This document shows positions 8,901 to 17,172 of a stretch of 64,000 bases of DNA, in pieces. A program made the position numbers and the translations under genes. This DNA is from Parapedobacter sp037190485. GTDB taxonomy: Bacteria > Bacteroidota > Bacteroidia > Sphingobacteriales > Sphingobacteriaceae. The stretch covers positions 16,635 to 80,634 of the forward strand of contig JBBCJB010000013.1 in assembly GCA_037190485.1 (NCBI GenBank), written 5' to 3'. Every line of letters begins with the position of its first letter. The stretch's first letter is position 1. The notes below the pieces were generated by a model. The model was not told the origin of the DNA. It worked only from the letters and a program-made list of their open reading frames with translations, and did no database searches.

Positions 8901-9800
8901 TCAGGCGAATTTATGAATTACCTTTCGGAGTGTGCCAAAATTAAACAAGAATACGGCGATGAGCAGGATCGAATAGGCCAAGAGCTGATGGATGCCGATG
9001 CGCTCATGGAAATACACCACGGCCACCGCGAAGGCAATGACGGGGTTGACGTAGATGAGGATGCCCACCGTCGACGACGAGATGCCATTGAGCGCATACA
9101 GGCTCAGGTACAGCGGGATGATGGTGAACACGATGGCAATGACGATGATGTTGAACCAGAATGTCGGATCCAGCGGGATGGGGTGCTGTTGCCAGAGGAG
9201 CAGCGGCAGGATGAACAGGCTACAGAAGGTCAACTGGACGGCCAACACATTGAGCTTGTCGACCTGTTGGATGACCCGCTGGGTGACGAGGTACAGCGCA
9301 TAGAGGGAGGCGATGCCCACCGACCAGCACACCTCGTAAAAGGAGCCCTTGGCCAATAGGGCTACGCTGATGAAGGCGATGGCGATACTGACCTTCTTGA
9401 GCGTGGAAAGCCCTTCCTTGAGGATGACGAAGCCCGCCAGCGTGGTGAGTAGCGGGCAAACGAGGTACGCGAACGCCGCCGACTGGATGCTGACCCGGTT
9501 GACCGCGTAGATGAAGGTAAACCAATTGCCCATGATGAGCAGCGACGCCGCGAGCGAAAGCCCAATCAGCCGGTTCCGCGCGGCGGCAGGGAGCTGCCGG
9601 ACGTGCTTTATGTCTGCGGCCAGGCGTTGTTTCCGGAAGACGACGATGAACGACCAGATGGCAACGACCGAGACGAAGATCCGGTAATAGAGGATGTCTT
9701 CAGCCGGCCACGCCTGGATCTCGCGCAGCGGGATGGACATGAAGCCCCAAAGCGCCGCCGCGAAGAACGCGGCCGAAAAATATTTGAGGCGTCCGTGCAT
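8901..9800 (-). CDS. EamA/DMT-family transporter
   Basis: A 299-residue integral membrane protein with about ten hydrophobic helices arranged as two EamA repeats. The N-terminus FFAAALWGFMSIPLREI and the second-repeat segment SSSTVGILIYVNPVIAFAV are typical of drug/metabolite transporter superfamily exporters. The substrate cannot be inferred. The ATG at 9800 immediately abuts the TAG of the RidA gene at 9801-9803, which points to translational coupling with it. Confidence 0.88.
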   Translation of the reverse strand: MHGRLKYFSAAFFAAALWGFMSIPLREIQAWPAEDILYYRIFVSVVAIWSFIVVFRKQRLAADIKHVRQLPAAARNRLIGLSLAASLLIMGNWFTFIYAVNRVSIQSAAFAYLVCPLLTTLAGFVILKEGLSTLKKVSIAIAFISVALLAKGSFYEVCWSVGIASLYALYLVTQRVIQQVDKLNVLAVQLTFCSLFILPLLLWQQHPIPLDPTFWFNIIVIAIVFTIIPLYLSLYALNGISSSTVGILIYVNPVIAFAVAVVYFHERIGIHQLLAYSILLIAVFLFNFGTLRKVIHKFA

Positions 9801-10187
9801 CTATGCTTTCCAAGCGATGACCGAAATCTCTACGTTGACGTTCTTTGGCAATCCGGCCACGGCCACCGTTTCCCGGGCAGGGGCTTCTGAGGTGAAATAC
9901 GCGCCATAAACAGCATTTACCGCCGCGAAATCGGCCATGTCCCGCAGGAAGATGGTGGTCTTGACCACATCCGAAAACGCATAGCCTGCCGCGTTGAGCA
10001 CGGCCCCGACGTTGTCGAGCACCTGGCGTGCCTCGTCCGATACGCCTCCTTGGATGAGTTCGCCCGTTTCAGGCGAAAGCGGGATCTGGCCTGAAACATA
10101 CAGGGTATTGCCCGCCTGGATCGCTTGGTTGTACGGGCCGATGGGCGCCGGGGCCTGATCGGTGTTGATGATTGTTTTGCTTGACAT
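9801..10187 (-). CDS. ridA: RidA-family enamine/imine deaminase
   Basis: A 128-residue RidA/YjgF protein. RidA hydrolyses reactive 2-aminoacrylate and other imine intermediates left by PLP enzymes, in the cytoplasm. The signatures are PAPIGPYNQAI, LYVSGQIPLSPETGEL and, near the C-terminus, SEAPARETVAVAGLPKN with the conserved substrate-binding Arg. I use the ATG at 10187 (MSSKTIINTDQAPA); the 18-codon upstream extension in frame is unlike the family. It is followed directly by an EamA transporter gene and preceded 16 bp away by a small membrane-protein gene on the same strand. Confidence 0.93.
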   Translation of the reverse strand: MSSKTIINTDQAPAPIGPYNQAIQAGNTLYVSGQIPLSPETGELIQGGVSDEARQVLDNVGAVLNAAGYAFSDVVKTTIFLRDMADFAAVNAVYGAYFTSEAPARETVAVAGLPKNVNVEISVIAWKA

Positions 10188-10203
10188 ACAACAGTGGTTA
10201 ACG

Positions 10204-10344
10204 TTACTTGAAAAAGAGCCATTCCACGATCTTGTAGCCAATGGCCAGCAAAAACAGCGTGATGGCCGTCGCGTTGATGATGTGCATCACGCGCAGATTG
10301 AAATTGCTTGGCCGATTGGGATCTTTTTTCCTGAAAAAATACAT
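10204..10344 (-). CDS. small single-TM membrane protein (DUF6728-like)
   Basis: A 46-residue protein beginning MYFFRKKDPNRPSNFNLRVMH, followed by one hydrophobic helix (residues about 22-41) and ending VEWLFFK. The basic N-terminus suggests N-in, C-out topology. I have seen this MYFFRKKDPNRP start in short conserved Bacteroidota proteins and believe it is DUF6728, but that is from memory. I start at 10344, because the longer frame to 10404 runs through the terminator of the upstream gene. It lies 16 bp before the RidA gene, so it probably heads that operon; TATCTTAG at 10359-10352 could serve as its -7 box. Confidence 0.65.
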   Translation of the reverse strand: MYFFRKKDPNRPSNFNLRVMHIINATAITLFLLAIGYKIVEWLFFK

Positions 10345-10360
10345 GGCGCTGCTAAGATAT

Positions 10361-10398
10361 AAAAAAGCCGCCCTGGAAGCAACTGCCCAGGACGGCTT
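10361..10398 (-). terminator. intrinsic terminator of the cupin gene
   Basis: A 12-bp stem pairs 10365-10376 (AAGCCGCCCTGG) with 10387-10398 (CCAGGACGGCTT), with one G.U pair and a 10-nt loop. In the minus-strand transcript it is followed by six U residues (10366-10361). This is a textbook rho-independent terminator for the upstream cupin gene whose stop is at 10419. Confidence 0.88.
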
Positions 10399-10418
10399 TC
10401 CCACATAACTGGGAATGG

Positions 10419-11285
10419 TTACTTGACCTTCCTGAGGGCGCGCTCCGCACGCTTATTCGCCTCGCTGATCTTGTAGTGGAACCAACGGTCCTTGAAGATC
10501 TTGCGCATGGTGTTGTCGAAGTTGCGGGTGATGACCAGGTTGCGGAAACCGCGCCATTTGTCATACACCTTTGACGGCAATGCCCGTACGCTGATGGAAT
10601 ACCCTTCCGTAACGTACTGGATGTAATGCCACCAGCCAGAAGGCATGTACAGCGTCTCACCGGGATGTATCTCCGCTTCATAGCCGTTGAGGTATCGCAA
10701 CGCCGGGAATTTTTCGAAATCCGGGTTCTTGATGTTGGCGATGCTGTGGAAATTGTAGGGTAATTTGTACATCAGGTCCGACTGCTCCAACGGGAATAGC
10801 CAGATTTTCTTGATGCCCTTGTATTGCGTGATGAACACGTGCGACATGTCGATGTCGAAATGATTGCGCGTACTCGAGCCCTCGCCGCCGAAGAAGAGGT
10901 AAGGCAACCACTGCAACACCTTCCCACCCGTGACGTCATTGTAGATGAGGTCATGGTTCAGCTCGGGCTTCAATTTCATGAGGTTGAACAGGAAGATGCG
11001 CAAATCCGTGGGTTCGCGCTCGATGGTGTCCAAATACTCACTGAATTTCATCTTGGCGACGGGGGCGCTCGCCGCCCGGTCGTTGGATGCATCTTCCCTG
11101 CCGTGCAGGGAAATCACGGTATCTCCTGCTATTTCCTTGAAATAGTCATAGCTCCATTTGGTCCATGCCGGGCTGTCTTTGCGGACGAAATCGTCCATGA
11201 CCACGGGAACGCCCTTATCGAGGTGGTTTTTGATGAAGTCAGCCGAGCTAATCCCGGAGATTTTTTCTACTTTTTTGAGTTGCAC
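10419..11285 (-). CDS. cupin-like/JmjC-fold dioxygenase-type protein
   Basis: A 288-residue protein of the cupin_8/JmjC-like fold. The iron-binding facial triad is visible as HFDIDMSHVF (H-x-D) and, near residue 218, MPSGWWHYIQY supplying the distal His. Members are Fe(II)/2-oxoglutarate oxygenases related to factor-inhibiting HIF, acting on protein side chains or small molecules; the substrate here is unknown. The N-terminal phrase KGVPVVMDDFVRKDSPAWTKW is also typical of this group. The gene is monocistronic: it has its own promoter (11317-11346) and its own terminator (10361-10398). Confidence 0.85.
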   Translation of the reverse strand: MQLKKVEKISGISSADFIKNHLDKGVPVVMDDFVRKDSPAWTKWSYDYFKEIAGDTVISLHGREDASNDRAASAPVAKMKFSEYLDTIEREPTDLRIFLFNLMKLKPELNHDLIYNDVTGGKVLQWLPYLFFGGEGSSTRNHFDIDMSHVFITQYKGIKKIWLFPLEQSDLMYKLPYNFHSIANIKNPDFEKFPALRYLNGYEAEIHPGETLYMPSGWWHYIQYVTEGYSISVRALPSKVYDKWRGFRNLVITRNFDNTMRKIFKDRWFHYKISEANKRAERALRKVK

Positions 11286-11316
11286 GACTTAATATCCGTT
11301 TTGAAAATTGTTAATG

Positions 11317-11346
11317 CAAACCTAACAAATTCCCATGTGCTCCAAT
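11317..11346 (-). promoter_or_regulatory. promoter of the cupin-like gene
   Basis: On the minus strand a -7 box TAGGTTTG (11324-11317) lies 18 bp after ATTG (11346-11343), a one-base variant of the TTTG -33 box. The predicted start near 11311 is about 25 nt ahead of the ATG at 11285. Confidence 0.65.
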
Positions 11347-11448
11347 AGGGGACACGCCAATTTTACATTTGCATTATAAAGAGGACACAACCATTTACGT
11401 GCCAAAAAAAAGCGCGGTTCCGTGAAGTGATGAATGTCATTTTTTCGG

Positions 11449-12438
11449 TCAATACGACCAGAGGTCCTGCTCGAAATCGACGAGGCCCTTCTTGATGCGT
11501 TCGGCCTCATACAGCCGCTCCACGCCATTGTCGACGTAGTCCCGGATGCGGAGGTCGTCGGGGTTGGATTGCTTCACGATGTAGCTGGAGAAAAGCCGTT
11601 TGATGAACAGGTCATCATAGCTGAGCCCCGTGGCGTCGTTGTGGCGTGACGTGACTTCCTTGTTCACGAAGACGTGCCGGGCTTCCGGGAAATAGATCCA
11701 AAAGGCGGGGTAGGCATCGGCGGCGATGGACGGAGCGTCGCCGCCGGTATCCAAGCCGGGAATCGCCATCGGGTCCGCACCGAAGTCATCGGTACCCAGG
11801 TCGCCCGCACCGAAATCATCGGCGAACGCATCGCCGCCGGTCAATTCCTCGAGCTTCGGTGTCACCAAGGGGGCGATGCCAATGATGCGGGCTTCGAAAA
11901 TGGAGCGTTGCTTGTCAAAGATCCAGTCTTCCTTGATGCGGAAGCGCACCACATCATCCGGATTGAATGCCGACGCCTCGAAATGCGAAGCGATCACGTT
12001 GCCATCCGCATCGTATTCTTCCACCAAGGTACTGTCCGAGCCAAACCGACCCAGCACCTGATCGGGCGCGAGGCGGGTCTTGAAACTGTCGCCCGTGGGG
12101 TCGTCTTCGGTAGGGGTAGGGTCATAGGCGGTGAGCTCGCCCGCCAACACCGCTTGCATGATCACGTCGATGAGCCGCGACTTGGGCGAGGCATAGATGC
12201 TGTTCATCTTTTCGCGCACATCGAACTCACGCCAGATCCGTTTCACGTACGCCACGTCCGTGGAGCGGATAACCGAGTACGGGACCACTTCGCGATCCAG
12301 GATGTCGGATTTGACATAATAGCCGTCTATCGGCGGCTCCTCGGCGGCAATGGGCGTCGTGCTGTTGGCCAGGTTGCCTTGTTGGGCCGTGGCGGAAAGG
12401 CCAGCGGCCAGCAGGAACATAATACCATACACTTTCAT
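11449..12438 (-). CDS. gldN: gliding motility / type IX secretion protein GldN
   Basis: A 329-residue GldN, a periplasmic component of the type IX secretion system that forms a ring with GldK beneath the outer membrane. A Sec signal peptide (MKVYGIMFLLAAGLSATAQQ) is evident. The core includes YYVKSDILDREVVPYS and IRSTDVAYVKRIWREFDVREKMN, followed by the family's LIKEDWIFDKQRS-like stretch (here RIKEDWIFDKQRSIFEARI). A Gly/Asp/Ala-rich insert around residues 205-240 (AFADDFGAGDLGTDDFGADP) looks disordered and is longer than I would expect. It is the last gene of gldKLMN, 23 bp after gldM. Confidence 0.95.
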   Translation of the reverse strand: MKVYGIMFLLAAGLSATAQQGNLANSTTPIAAEEPPIDGYYVKSDILDREVVPYSVIRSTDVAYVKRIWREFDVREKMNSIYASPKSRLIDVIMQAVLAGELTAYDPTPTEDDPTGDSFKTRLAPDQVLGRFGSDSTLVEEYDADGNVIASHFEASAFNPDDVVRFRIKEDWIFDKQRSIFEARIIGIAPLVTPKLEELTGGDAFADDFGAGDLGTDDFGADPMAIPGLDTGGDAPSIAADAYPAFWIYFPEARHVFVNKEVTSRHNDATGLSYDDLFIKRLFSSYIVKQSNPDDLRIRDYVDNGVERLYEAERIKKGLVDFEQDLWSY

Positions 12439-12461
12439 CGTGACCTCCTTGCTTGCAATGA

Positions 12462-13997
12462 TTAATTGATTCTGAACGAAACCGGATCCAGTTCCTGTTG
12501 GATCCCGTCTGGGCCAACGGCAATGATGTTATAGAAAAATACGAACGAACCCGGTGATACCGAACCGAGCGCGTTGGCCATCGGCCCGGAGATGGCGCCA
12601 TTGGTGCCCTGGTAGGGGCCCATCGGGTCCACGCGCGGTTTCTGGATGAGCATCGAAAAACGCGAGATGTTGAACTTCGCATCGAATTCGAAATCGTCCA
12701 ATGCGGCGAAAATCCGGTTCTGCCCCTTGATCTGCGCGGCGGCCAAGGCACCACCCGATTTCCCGGCTACTTTGGCCTGCGGCTTCGGGATGCGTTTCAC
12801 CCTGAATTCGGTTGAACCCAACGATTGGGTCTGCTCGCCGAGCTTGGCCGATACGCTGATGCGCGCGGTGCCGGGTTGCGACACCCGGGCGGTGTATTTG
12901 CCGCCCGATCCCGATACGCTTACGCCTTGGCCGCTCACGGCCAGGCTTTCCTTGGGGATGCCGGGCGCGGAAACCGATATCGGATTGTCCACGCCGATAT
13001 ACAAGACATTCATCGCGTCGGGCGAAACCACCGCCGAAGGGCGCGCTACCTGATAGGTCTGCGGCTCGGTCACGTATTCCTTCACCGTGCCGTCGGTCTG
13101 CTTCACGCGGATGGTTCCCGTCCAATTGAACACGCCTTCGCTGCCGGTATTCACCGAGTAGGTGGCTTGACCGTCCGTAACCGGAAGGCTATTGCCGCCC
13201 ACCGAAACCTCGGGGTTCGACTTGGAATCGTAGGCCGTAAGGAATACCTTGGCCGTGTAAGGCTGTCCTTGGATGATGTAAGACGATGGCGCGACGGCCA
13301 CCGCGGCGAACCGGTCGAGGTTGACCACGGCGATGTCCATTTCGCCGAAGATATGCTTAACCACCGCCGCTTCGGCGTTCTTCACGTCTGCCTTGATCTT
13401 TTCCAAAGCCGTGATGGCCGCCGTAAGCGGGATGCCATTGCCGAAGTTGGCTTGCTCCCACGATTTCTTGATGCCGCCGCGGGCGGGTGGGTCTTGGGCG
13501 TCCAACGAGAAGGATACCTCATTGTTGGATAGCGCCAGCAGTTGCTCGCGCGTCTCGTGGATGAGTTTGCGCAATCGCTCGGCGCGGCTCTCGCCACCTT
13601 CCTTTTGATTGATCATTTGATGCGGGCTGATGCTGAGGTTGTCACGCTTCCGGATGTCGCCCGTGGTTTCATTCTGGCCACCGCCCTCGTTTTCAAGCAG
13701 TATTTTCAACGAATCGATGTAGCCCGAAAGGTTGCCGGCCAGCTGACTGGCCTGTTCGGCCCGGCCCAATATGGGTTTGGCCCGCTCGGGCTCATCCTTG
13801 AGCTTGGTGGCCCGGAAGGCCGTGAACATGTTGTCTATGCCTTCCTGCGTATTCTGGGTGGACGTGCCGAGGCTGGTGGCCAGGTTCTTGAAGGCATCGA
13901 GTACCGAATCGCTCACGTTCAACGCCACCAATCCCAGCAGCACCAGGTACAGGATGCCCATCATCCGCTGCCTTGGGGTCTGTTTTCCTGCTGCCAT
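12462..13997 (-). CDS. gldM: gliding motility / type IX secretion motor protein GldM
   Basis: A 511-residue GldM. With GldL it forms the proton-driven inner-membrane motor of the type IX secretion system; its long periplasmic shaft contacts GldK/GldN. The start MAAGKQTPRQRMMGILYLVLLGLVAL shows a short cytoplasmic head and one TM helix (about residues 13-33). It is followed by helical and then beta-rich periplasmic domains including SYIIQGQPYTAKVFLTAYDS and a C-terminal domain ending LDPVSFRIN. The gene starts 3 bp after the gldL stop. Confidence 0.96.
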   Translation of the reverse strand: MAAGKQTPRQRMMGILYLVLLGLVALNVSDSVLDAFKNLATSLGTSTQNTQEGIDNMFTAFRATKLKDEPERAKPILGRAEQASQLAGNLSGYIDSLKILLENEGGGQNETTGDIRKRDNLSISPHQMINQKEGGESRAERLRKLIHETREQLLALSNNEVSFSLDAQDPPARGGIKKSWEQANFGNGIPLTAAITALEKIKADVKNAEAAVVKHIFGEMDIAVVNLDRFAAVAVAPSSYIIQGQPYTAKVFLTAYDSKSNPEVSVGGNSLPVTDGQATYSVNTGSEGVFNWTGTIRVKQTDGTVKEYVTEPQTYQVARPSAVVSPDAMNVLYIGVDNPISVSAPGIPKESLAVSGQGVSVSGSGGKYTARVSQPGTARISVSAKLGEQTQSLGSTEFRVKRIPKPQAKVAGKSGGALAAAQIKGQNRIFAALDDFEFDAKFNISRFSMLIQKPRVDPMGPYQGTNGAISGPMANALGSVSPGSFVFFYNIIAVGPDGIQQELDPVSFRIN

Positions 13998-14000
13998 GGC

Positions 14001-14804
14001 TTACGCGCGTGGTTGGTTCATCGCTGCCAACATGTTGCCGTAGATGGCGTTCAACGACGCCAGGTTTTTGTTGAGGCTGCTTACCTGATCCTTCAATTGG
14101 TTGGTATCCGCGGCCGAATCGTTGAAGTTCTTCAGCGTCTGCGCGATGCTGTCGTAATGTTGGCTCAGGCTTTTGAGTTTTTCGCCCGATTCCCTGAGTT
14201 CCAATTCATAGACGGCATTGAGCTGTTGCAGGTTGTTGGCCAGCTTGCCCACTTGTTCCTGATAGGTTTTCGCGTCGCTGCTGCCGGCGCCGATCTCGGC
14301 CAGGTCGCGCGAGGCACGCTCGAAGGCCACGTTGAGCTGGTCGAAACTCGTGGTGGCGCCCTTTACCTTTTCGGTGAATTGGCTGGTGGCGAGCGAAGCG
14401 TCCGATACGTTGGATATGGCAGATACCTTGTCGCCGAACGACCGGAGGCCGTCGCCGAGGTTGCCGATCAGGTCGGGGCTGATGCGGGCATCCTGGAGCA
14501 TCTTGTCAAGCGCGGCGGTGGTGCCCACGCCTACATTGGCCGCGGGCCGGACCGTGGCTTTGGGAAGCTCCCCGTCGTAGCTCTCGGCCAGTTCGGGGTA
14601 AACGCGCGTCCAGTCGACATCTTTTTCATCGTTCTGGAAGCCGAGCAACAGGAACAGCAATGCTTCCGTGCCGAGCCCCAGGATGATCATCCAGTCGCCC
14701 CACGGCCAATGCTGCAATTTGGCCATCAACCCGATGATGACCACCGTTGCGCCCCATGAAACAATATTGTTGATACCTACTTTGAATTTGCGTTTTTCTG
14801 CCAT
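14001..14804 (-). CDS. gldL: gliding motility / type IX secretion motor protein GldL
   Basis: A 267-residue GldL, the cytoplasmic-membrane motor subunit that channels protons and drives GldM. Two adjacent TM helices occur near the N-terminus, in NNIVSWGATVVIIGLMAKL and GDWMIILGLGTEALLFLLL, followed by a conserved Glu-containing segment and a long coiled-coil cytoplasmic tail (about residues 100-260). I start at 14804 (MAEKRKFKVGINN) rather than six codons upstream, since this matches the family. It is the second gene of gldKLMN, 58 bp after gldK, and almost touches gldM. Confidence 0.95.
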   Translation of the reverse strand: MAEKRKFKVGINNIVSWGATVVIIGLMAKLQHWPWGDWMIILGLGTEALLFLLLGFQNDEKDVDWTRVYPELAESYDGELPKATVRPAANVGVGTTAALDKMLQDARISPDLIGNLGDGLRSFGDKVSAISNVSDASLATSQFTEKVKGATTSFDQLNVAFERASRDLAEIGAGSSDAKTYQEQVGKLANNLQQLNAVYELELRESGEKLKSLSQHYDSIAQTLKNFNDSAADTNQLKDQVSSLNKNLASLNAIYGNMLAAMNQPRA

Positions 14805-14862
14805 GGTATTTTGATTAATCAATAACTGCTTGAACGATTGTCTTGTCCGTAAAAAAGCCGGG

Positions 14863-16176
14863 TCAATTGCCCATCGGGTCTACGCCGGGATAGGCCGATA
14901 CGCTCCGGAAGCCGATGTAGGATTTTGCGGTGTCCTGGTACTCGTATTGCCGGGCCGCATTCTGCATGAAATACCCGATGTCTTTCCAGGAGCCCCCGCG
15001 GATAACCTTGCGCTTGAGCGTTTGCGGGTCGTCCGCTTTCGCGTCGTAGCGGTAGGTGGGGTTCATGTCATGCACGAACGAGGAAGCCGACTCATTGAAT
15101 GACGACGCGGTCCACTCGGCTACGTTGCCAGCCATGTTGTACAGGCCGAAATCATTGGGAAAGTACGAATAGACCGGCGCGGTGTAGGCCGCCCCATCGT
15201 CGAGGTAATTGCCCCGTCCCGGTTTGAAGTTGGCCATCAGGCAGCCCTTGGCATTGCGCGCCGAGGGGCCTCCCCACGGATACTGCGTGCCCACGCGGCC
15301 ACCGCGGGCCGCGTATTCCCACTCGGCCTCCGAAGGCAGCATGTACGGCTGCCGTACTTCCTTGCTCCCGCCCCGTCGGCTGCGCTGGTGATTCTCGAAC
15401 AGTCGCGAGCGCCAAGTGCTGAAGGCCTGCGCCTGCCGCCACGTGACGCCAACGACCGGATACTCGTCAAACGAAGGGTGCGAGAAATAGCCTTCTACCA
15501 TCGGTTCGTTCTGTGCATAGCTGAAGTCGTTGAGCCATACGGTGGTGTCCGGGTACACCAGGATGGTGTCGCGCCGGATGAAATCCGATCGGGACTTGGT
15601 CGGGTCGTTCTTGGCTGCCGTGGCGGCGCGGAGGTCATACCAGTCGTAGTGGTAGCGCAATAAACGGATATCGAGTTCGTCCTTGCCGAAAATGCGGTCT
15701 TCGCCTTGGTAGTACATTTGCCGCGTACGCTCGCGAACGGCTTGATCGCGCGAACTCCACAGCGATCGGCGCCCGCCATTCACCTTCGACCAATCGATAT
15801 ACCGTTCGTTCGAACCTTCAACTTGAACGAAATAGCTGTCGTCTTGCAGGTAGTTGTAAATCAGGATGGAATCGCGCACCCAGTTGACGAACTGCCGGTA
15901 CTCGCTATTGGATATCTCGGTTTCATCCATGTAAAACGATGAGATCGTCACCTGCCTGTTTTGGGCGATCTGGGCAAACGTGATGTCCTCGTCCGATTGG
16001 CCCATCACGAACGTGCCTCCCGGCACCAAGACCATGCCGTAGGGCACTTTATTGGTCTTCAACCGGTCACGCTTGACGCCAACCAGTTCACCACCGCCCG
16101 ATTTGCTGCAGCCCACGGCCAACAAGGCGAAGAGCACGACGTATAGTGTAGGTAAATGTATTTTCTTCAATCCCAT
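14863..16176 (-). CDS. gldK: gliding motility / type IX secretion lipoprotein GldK
   Basis: A 437-residue GldK lipoprotein that assembles with GldN into the periplasmic ring of the type IX system. The signal peptide ends in LLAVGCSKS (lipobox Cys23). The rest is a formylglycine-generating-enzyme (SUMF1)-like fold: PYGMVLVPGGTFVMGQSDED, TISSFYMDETEISNSEYRQF, LPSEAEWEYAARGG, and GNVAEWTASS. I use the ATG at 16176 because the 33-codon upstream frame lacks a signal peptide and the predicted transcript start is near 16240. It is the first gene of gldKLMN. Confidence 0.95.
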   Translation of the reverse strand: MGLKKIHLPTLYVVLFALLAVGCSKSGGGELVGVKRDRLKTNKVPYGMVLVPGGTFVMGQSDEDITFAQIAQNRQVTISSFYMDETEISNSEYRQFVNWVRDSILIYNYLQDDSYFVQVEGSNERYIDWSKVNGGRRSLWSSRDQAVRERTRQMYYQGEDRIFGKDELDIRLLRYHYDWYDLRAATAAKNDPTKSRSDFIRRDTILVYPDTTVWLNDFSYAQNEPMVEGYFSHPSFDEYPVVGVTWRQAQAFSTWRSRLFENHQRSRRGGSKEVRQPYMLPSEAEWEYAARGGRVGTQYPWGGPSARNAKGCLMANFKPGRGNYLDDGAAYTAPVYSYFPNDFGLYNMAGNVAEWTASSFNESASSFVHDMNPTYRYDAKADDPQTLKRKVIRGGSWKDIGYFMQNAARQYEYQDTAKSYIGFRSVSAYPGVDPMGN

Positions 16177-16245
16177 GATTAATAGCCCATTGCAATAACA
16201 AATTTCAGGCCAAACATTTCCGTGAGGCCACTTGCACCGATCGCG

Positions 16246-16276
16246 CAAAAGTAACCATCTTTTCGTTATGGCCAAA
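16246..16276 (-). promoter_or_regulatory. promoter of the gldKLMN operon
   Basis: On the minus strand TTTG (16276-16273) is followed after exactly 19 bp by TACTTTTG (16253-16246), a perfect match to the Bacteroidota TTTG-N19-TAnnTTTG promoter. The predicted start is near 16240, 64 nt ahead of the gldK ATG at 16176. I see no other feature in the 212-bp gap up to the next gene at 16389, whose distal part is AT-rich. Confidence 0.82.
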
Positions 16277-16388
16277 AGGTCTATCCTGTCGTGTGCCAGA
16301 ATCGCTCGTCATTCCCAATGAATAACGGCCATAAATTTATTAAAAGAAATGGTATTTTGGCTAAAATGAAGGTTATTTTTGAAAAAAC

Positions 16389-17162
16389 TTATCGGTTAAC
16401 CTGCTTGATGTAGTGTTCCACGGCCATGGTCATGCTCGGCGCCTCGGGTGTCGGCGCGGCGATATCCAAGATGAGTCCGCGATCCAGGATGGCTTGGTGC
16501 GTGGTCGGCCCGAAAGCGGCAAGGCGCGTGTTGTTCTGCTTGAAATCAGGGAAATTCTCGAACAACGACTGTACGCTGGAGGGGCTGAAAAAGACGATAA
16601 CGTCATAGAATACGTCTTTGAGGTCGGAGAGGTCGCTCACCACGGTACGGAACAGTACCGCTGGGGTGACGTTGTAGCCGTTGTCCTGCAACCAGTTGAA
16701 GGTTTCCTCGTTGGCCACGTCCGCACAGGGATACAGGAATTTTTCCTTCGCGTGCTTTTTCAGCACATCGGCCAGGTCCTTGGCGGTTTGCTTGCCGAAA
16801 AAGATCTTGCGCTTGCGGTACTGGATGTATTTCTGCAGATACAGCGCGATGGTCTCGGAAAGGCAGAAGTATTTCAGGTCGGCCGGCACCTCATACCGCA
16901 TTTCCTCGCAGATGCGGAAAAAGTGATCAGCAGCATTGCGGCTGGTGAAAATGACCGCCGAGAAATCCGCCGGATTGATCCGCTGTTCCTTGCGGACATC
17001 GCGGGCCGGTACGCCCTCCACGTGGATAAATGCCCTGAAATCCAGCTTCAGGTTGTATTTCTGTGCCAAAGCGAAGTAAGGAGACTTTTCGTTTTCTGGC
17101 TTAGGCAGCGTTACTAGGATGCTTTTAACTTTCTTTGCTCTATCTGCGTCTGACACGTGCAT
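16389..17162 (-). CDS. hemD: uroporphyrinogen-III synthase (HemD)-family protein
   Basis: A 257-residue protein of the HemD fold, two Rossmann-like lobes: KSILVTLPKPENEKSPYF at the start, FSAVIFTSRNAADHFF near residue 92, FYDVIVFFSPSSVQSLFE near residue 188, and AAFGPTTHQAI near residue 218. HemD closes and inverts hydroxymethylbilane to uroporphyrinogen III in tetrapyrrole synthesis. Sequence conservation in this family is low, and the Bacteroidota copy that sits beside DUF4271 and the gld genes has diverged, so the enzyme role is not certain. Its start is 10 bp after the DUF4271 stop, which indicates co-transcription. Confidence 0.8.
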   Translation of the reverse strand: MHVSDADRAKKVKSILVTLPKPENEKSPYFALAQKYNLKLDFRAFIHVEGVPARDVRKEQRINPADFSAVIFTSRNAADHFFRICEEMRYEVPADLKYFCLSETIALYLQKYIQYRKRKIFFGKQTAKDLADVLKKHAKEKFLYPCADVANEETFNWLQDNGYNVTPAVLFRTVVSDLSDLKDVFYDVIVFFSPSSVQSLFENFPDFKQNNTRLAAFGPTTHQAILDRGLILDIAAPTPEAPSMTMAVEHYIKQVNR

Positions 17163-17172
17163 GTTCTTTGCG

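Noticed and set aside
7264..8916. 550-codon plus-strand reading frame
   Set aside because: It is antisense to recG, whose helicase motifs are all intact. The translated sequence is compositionally a shadow.
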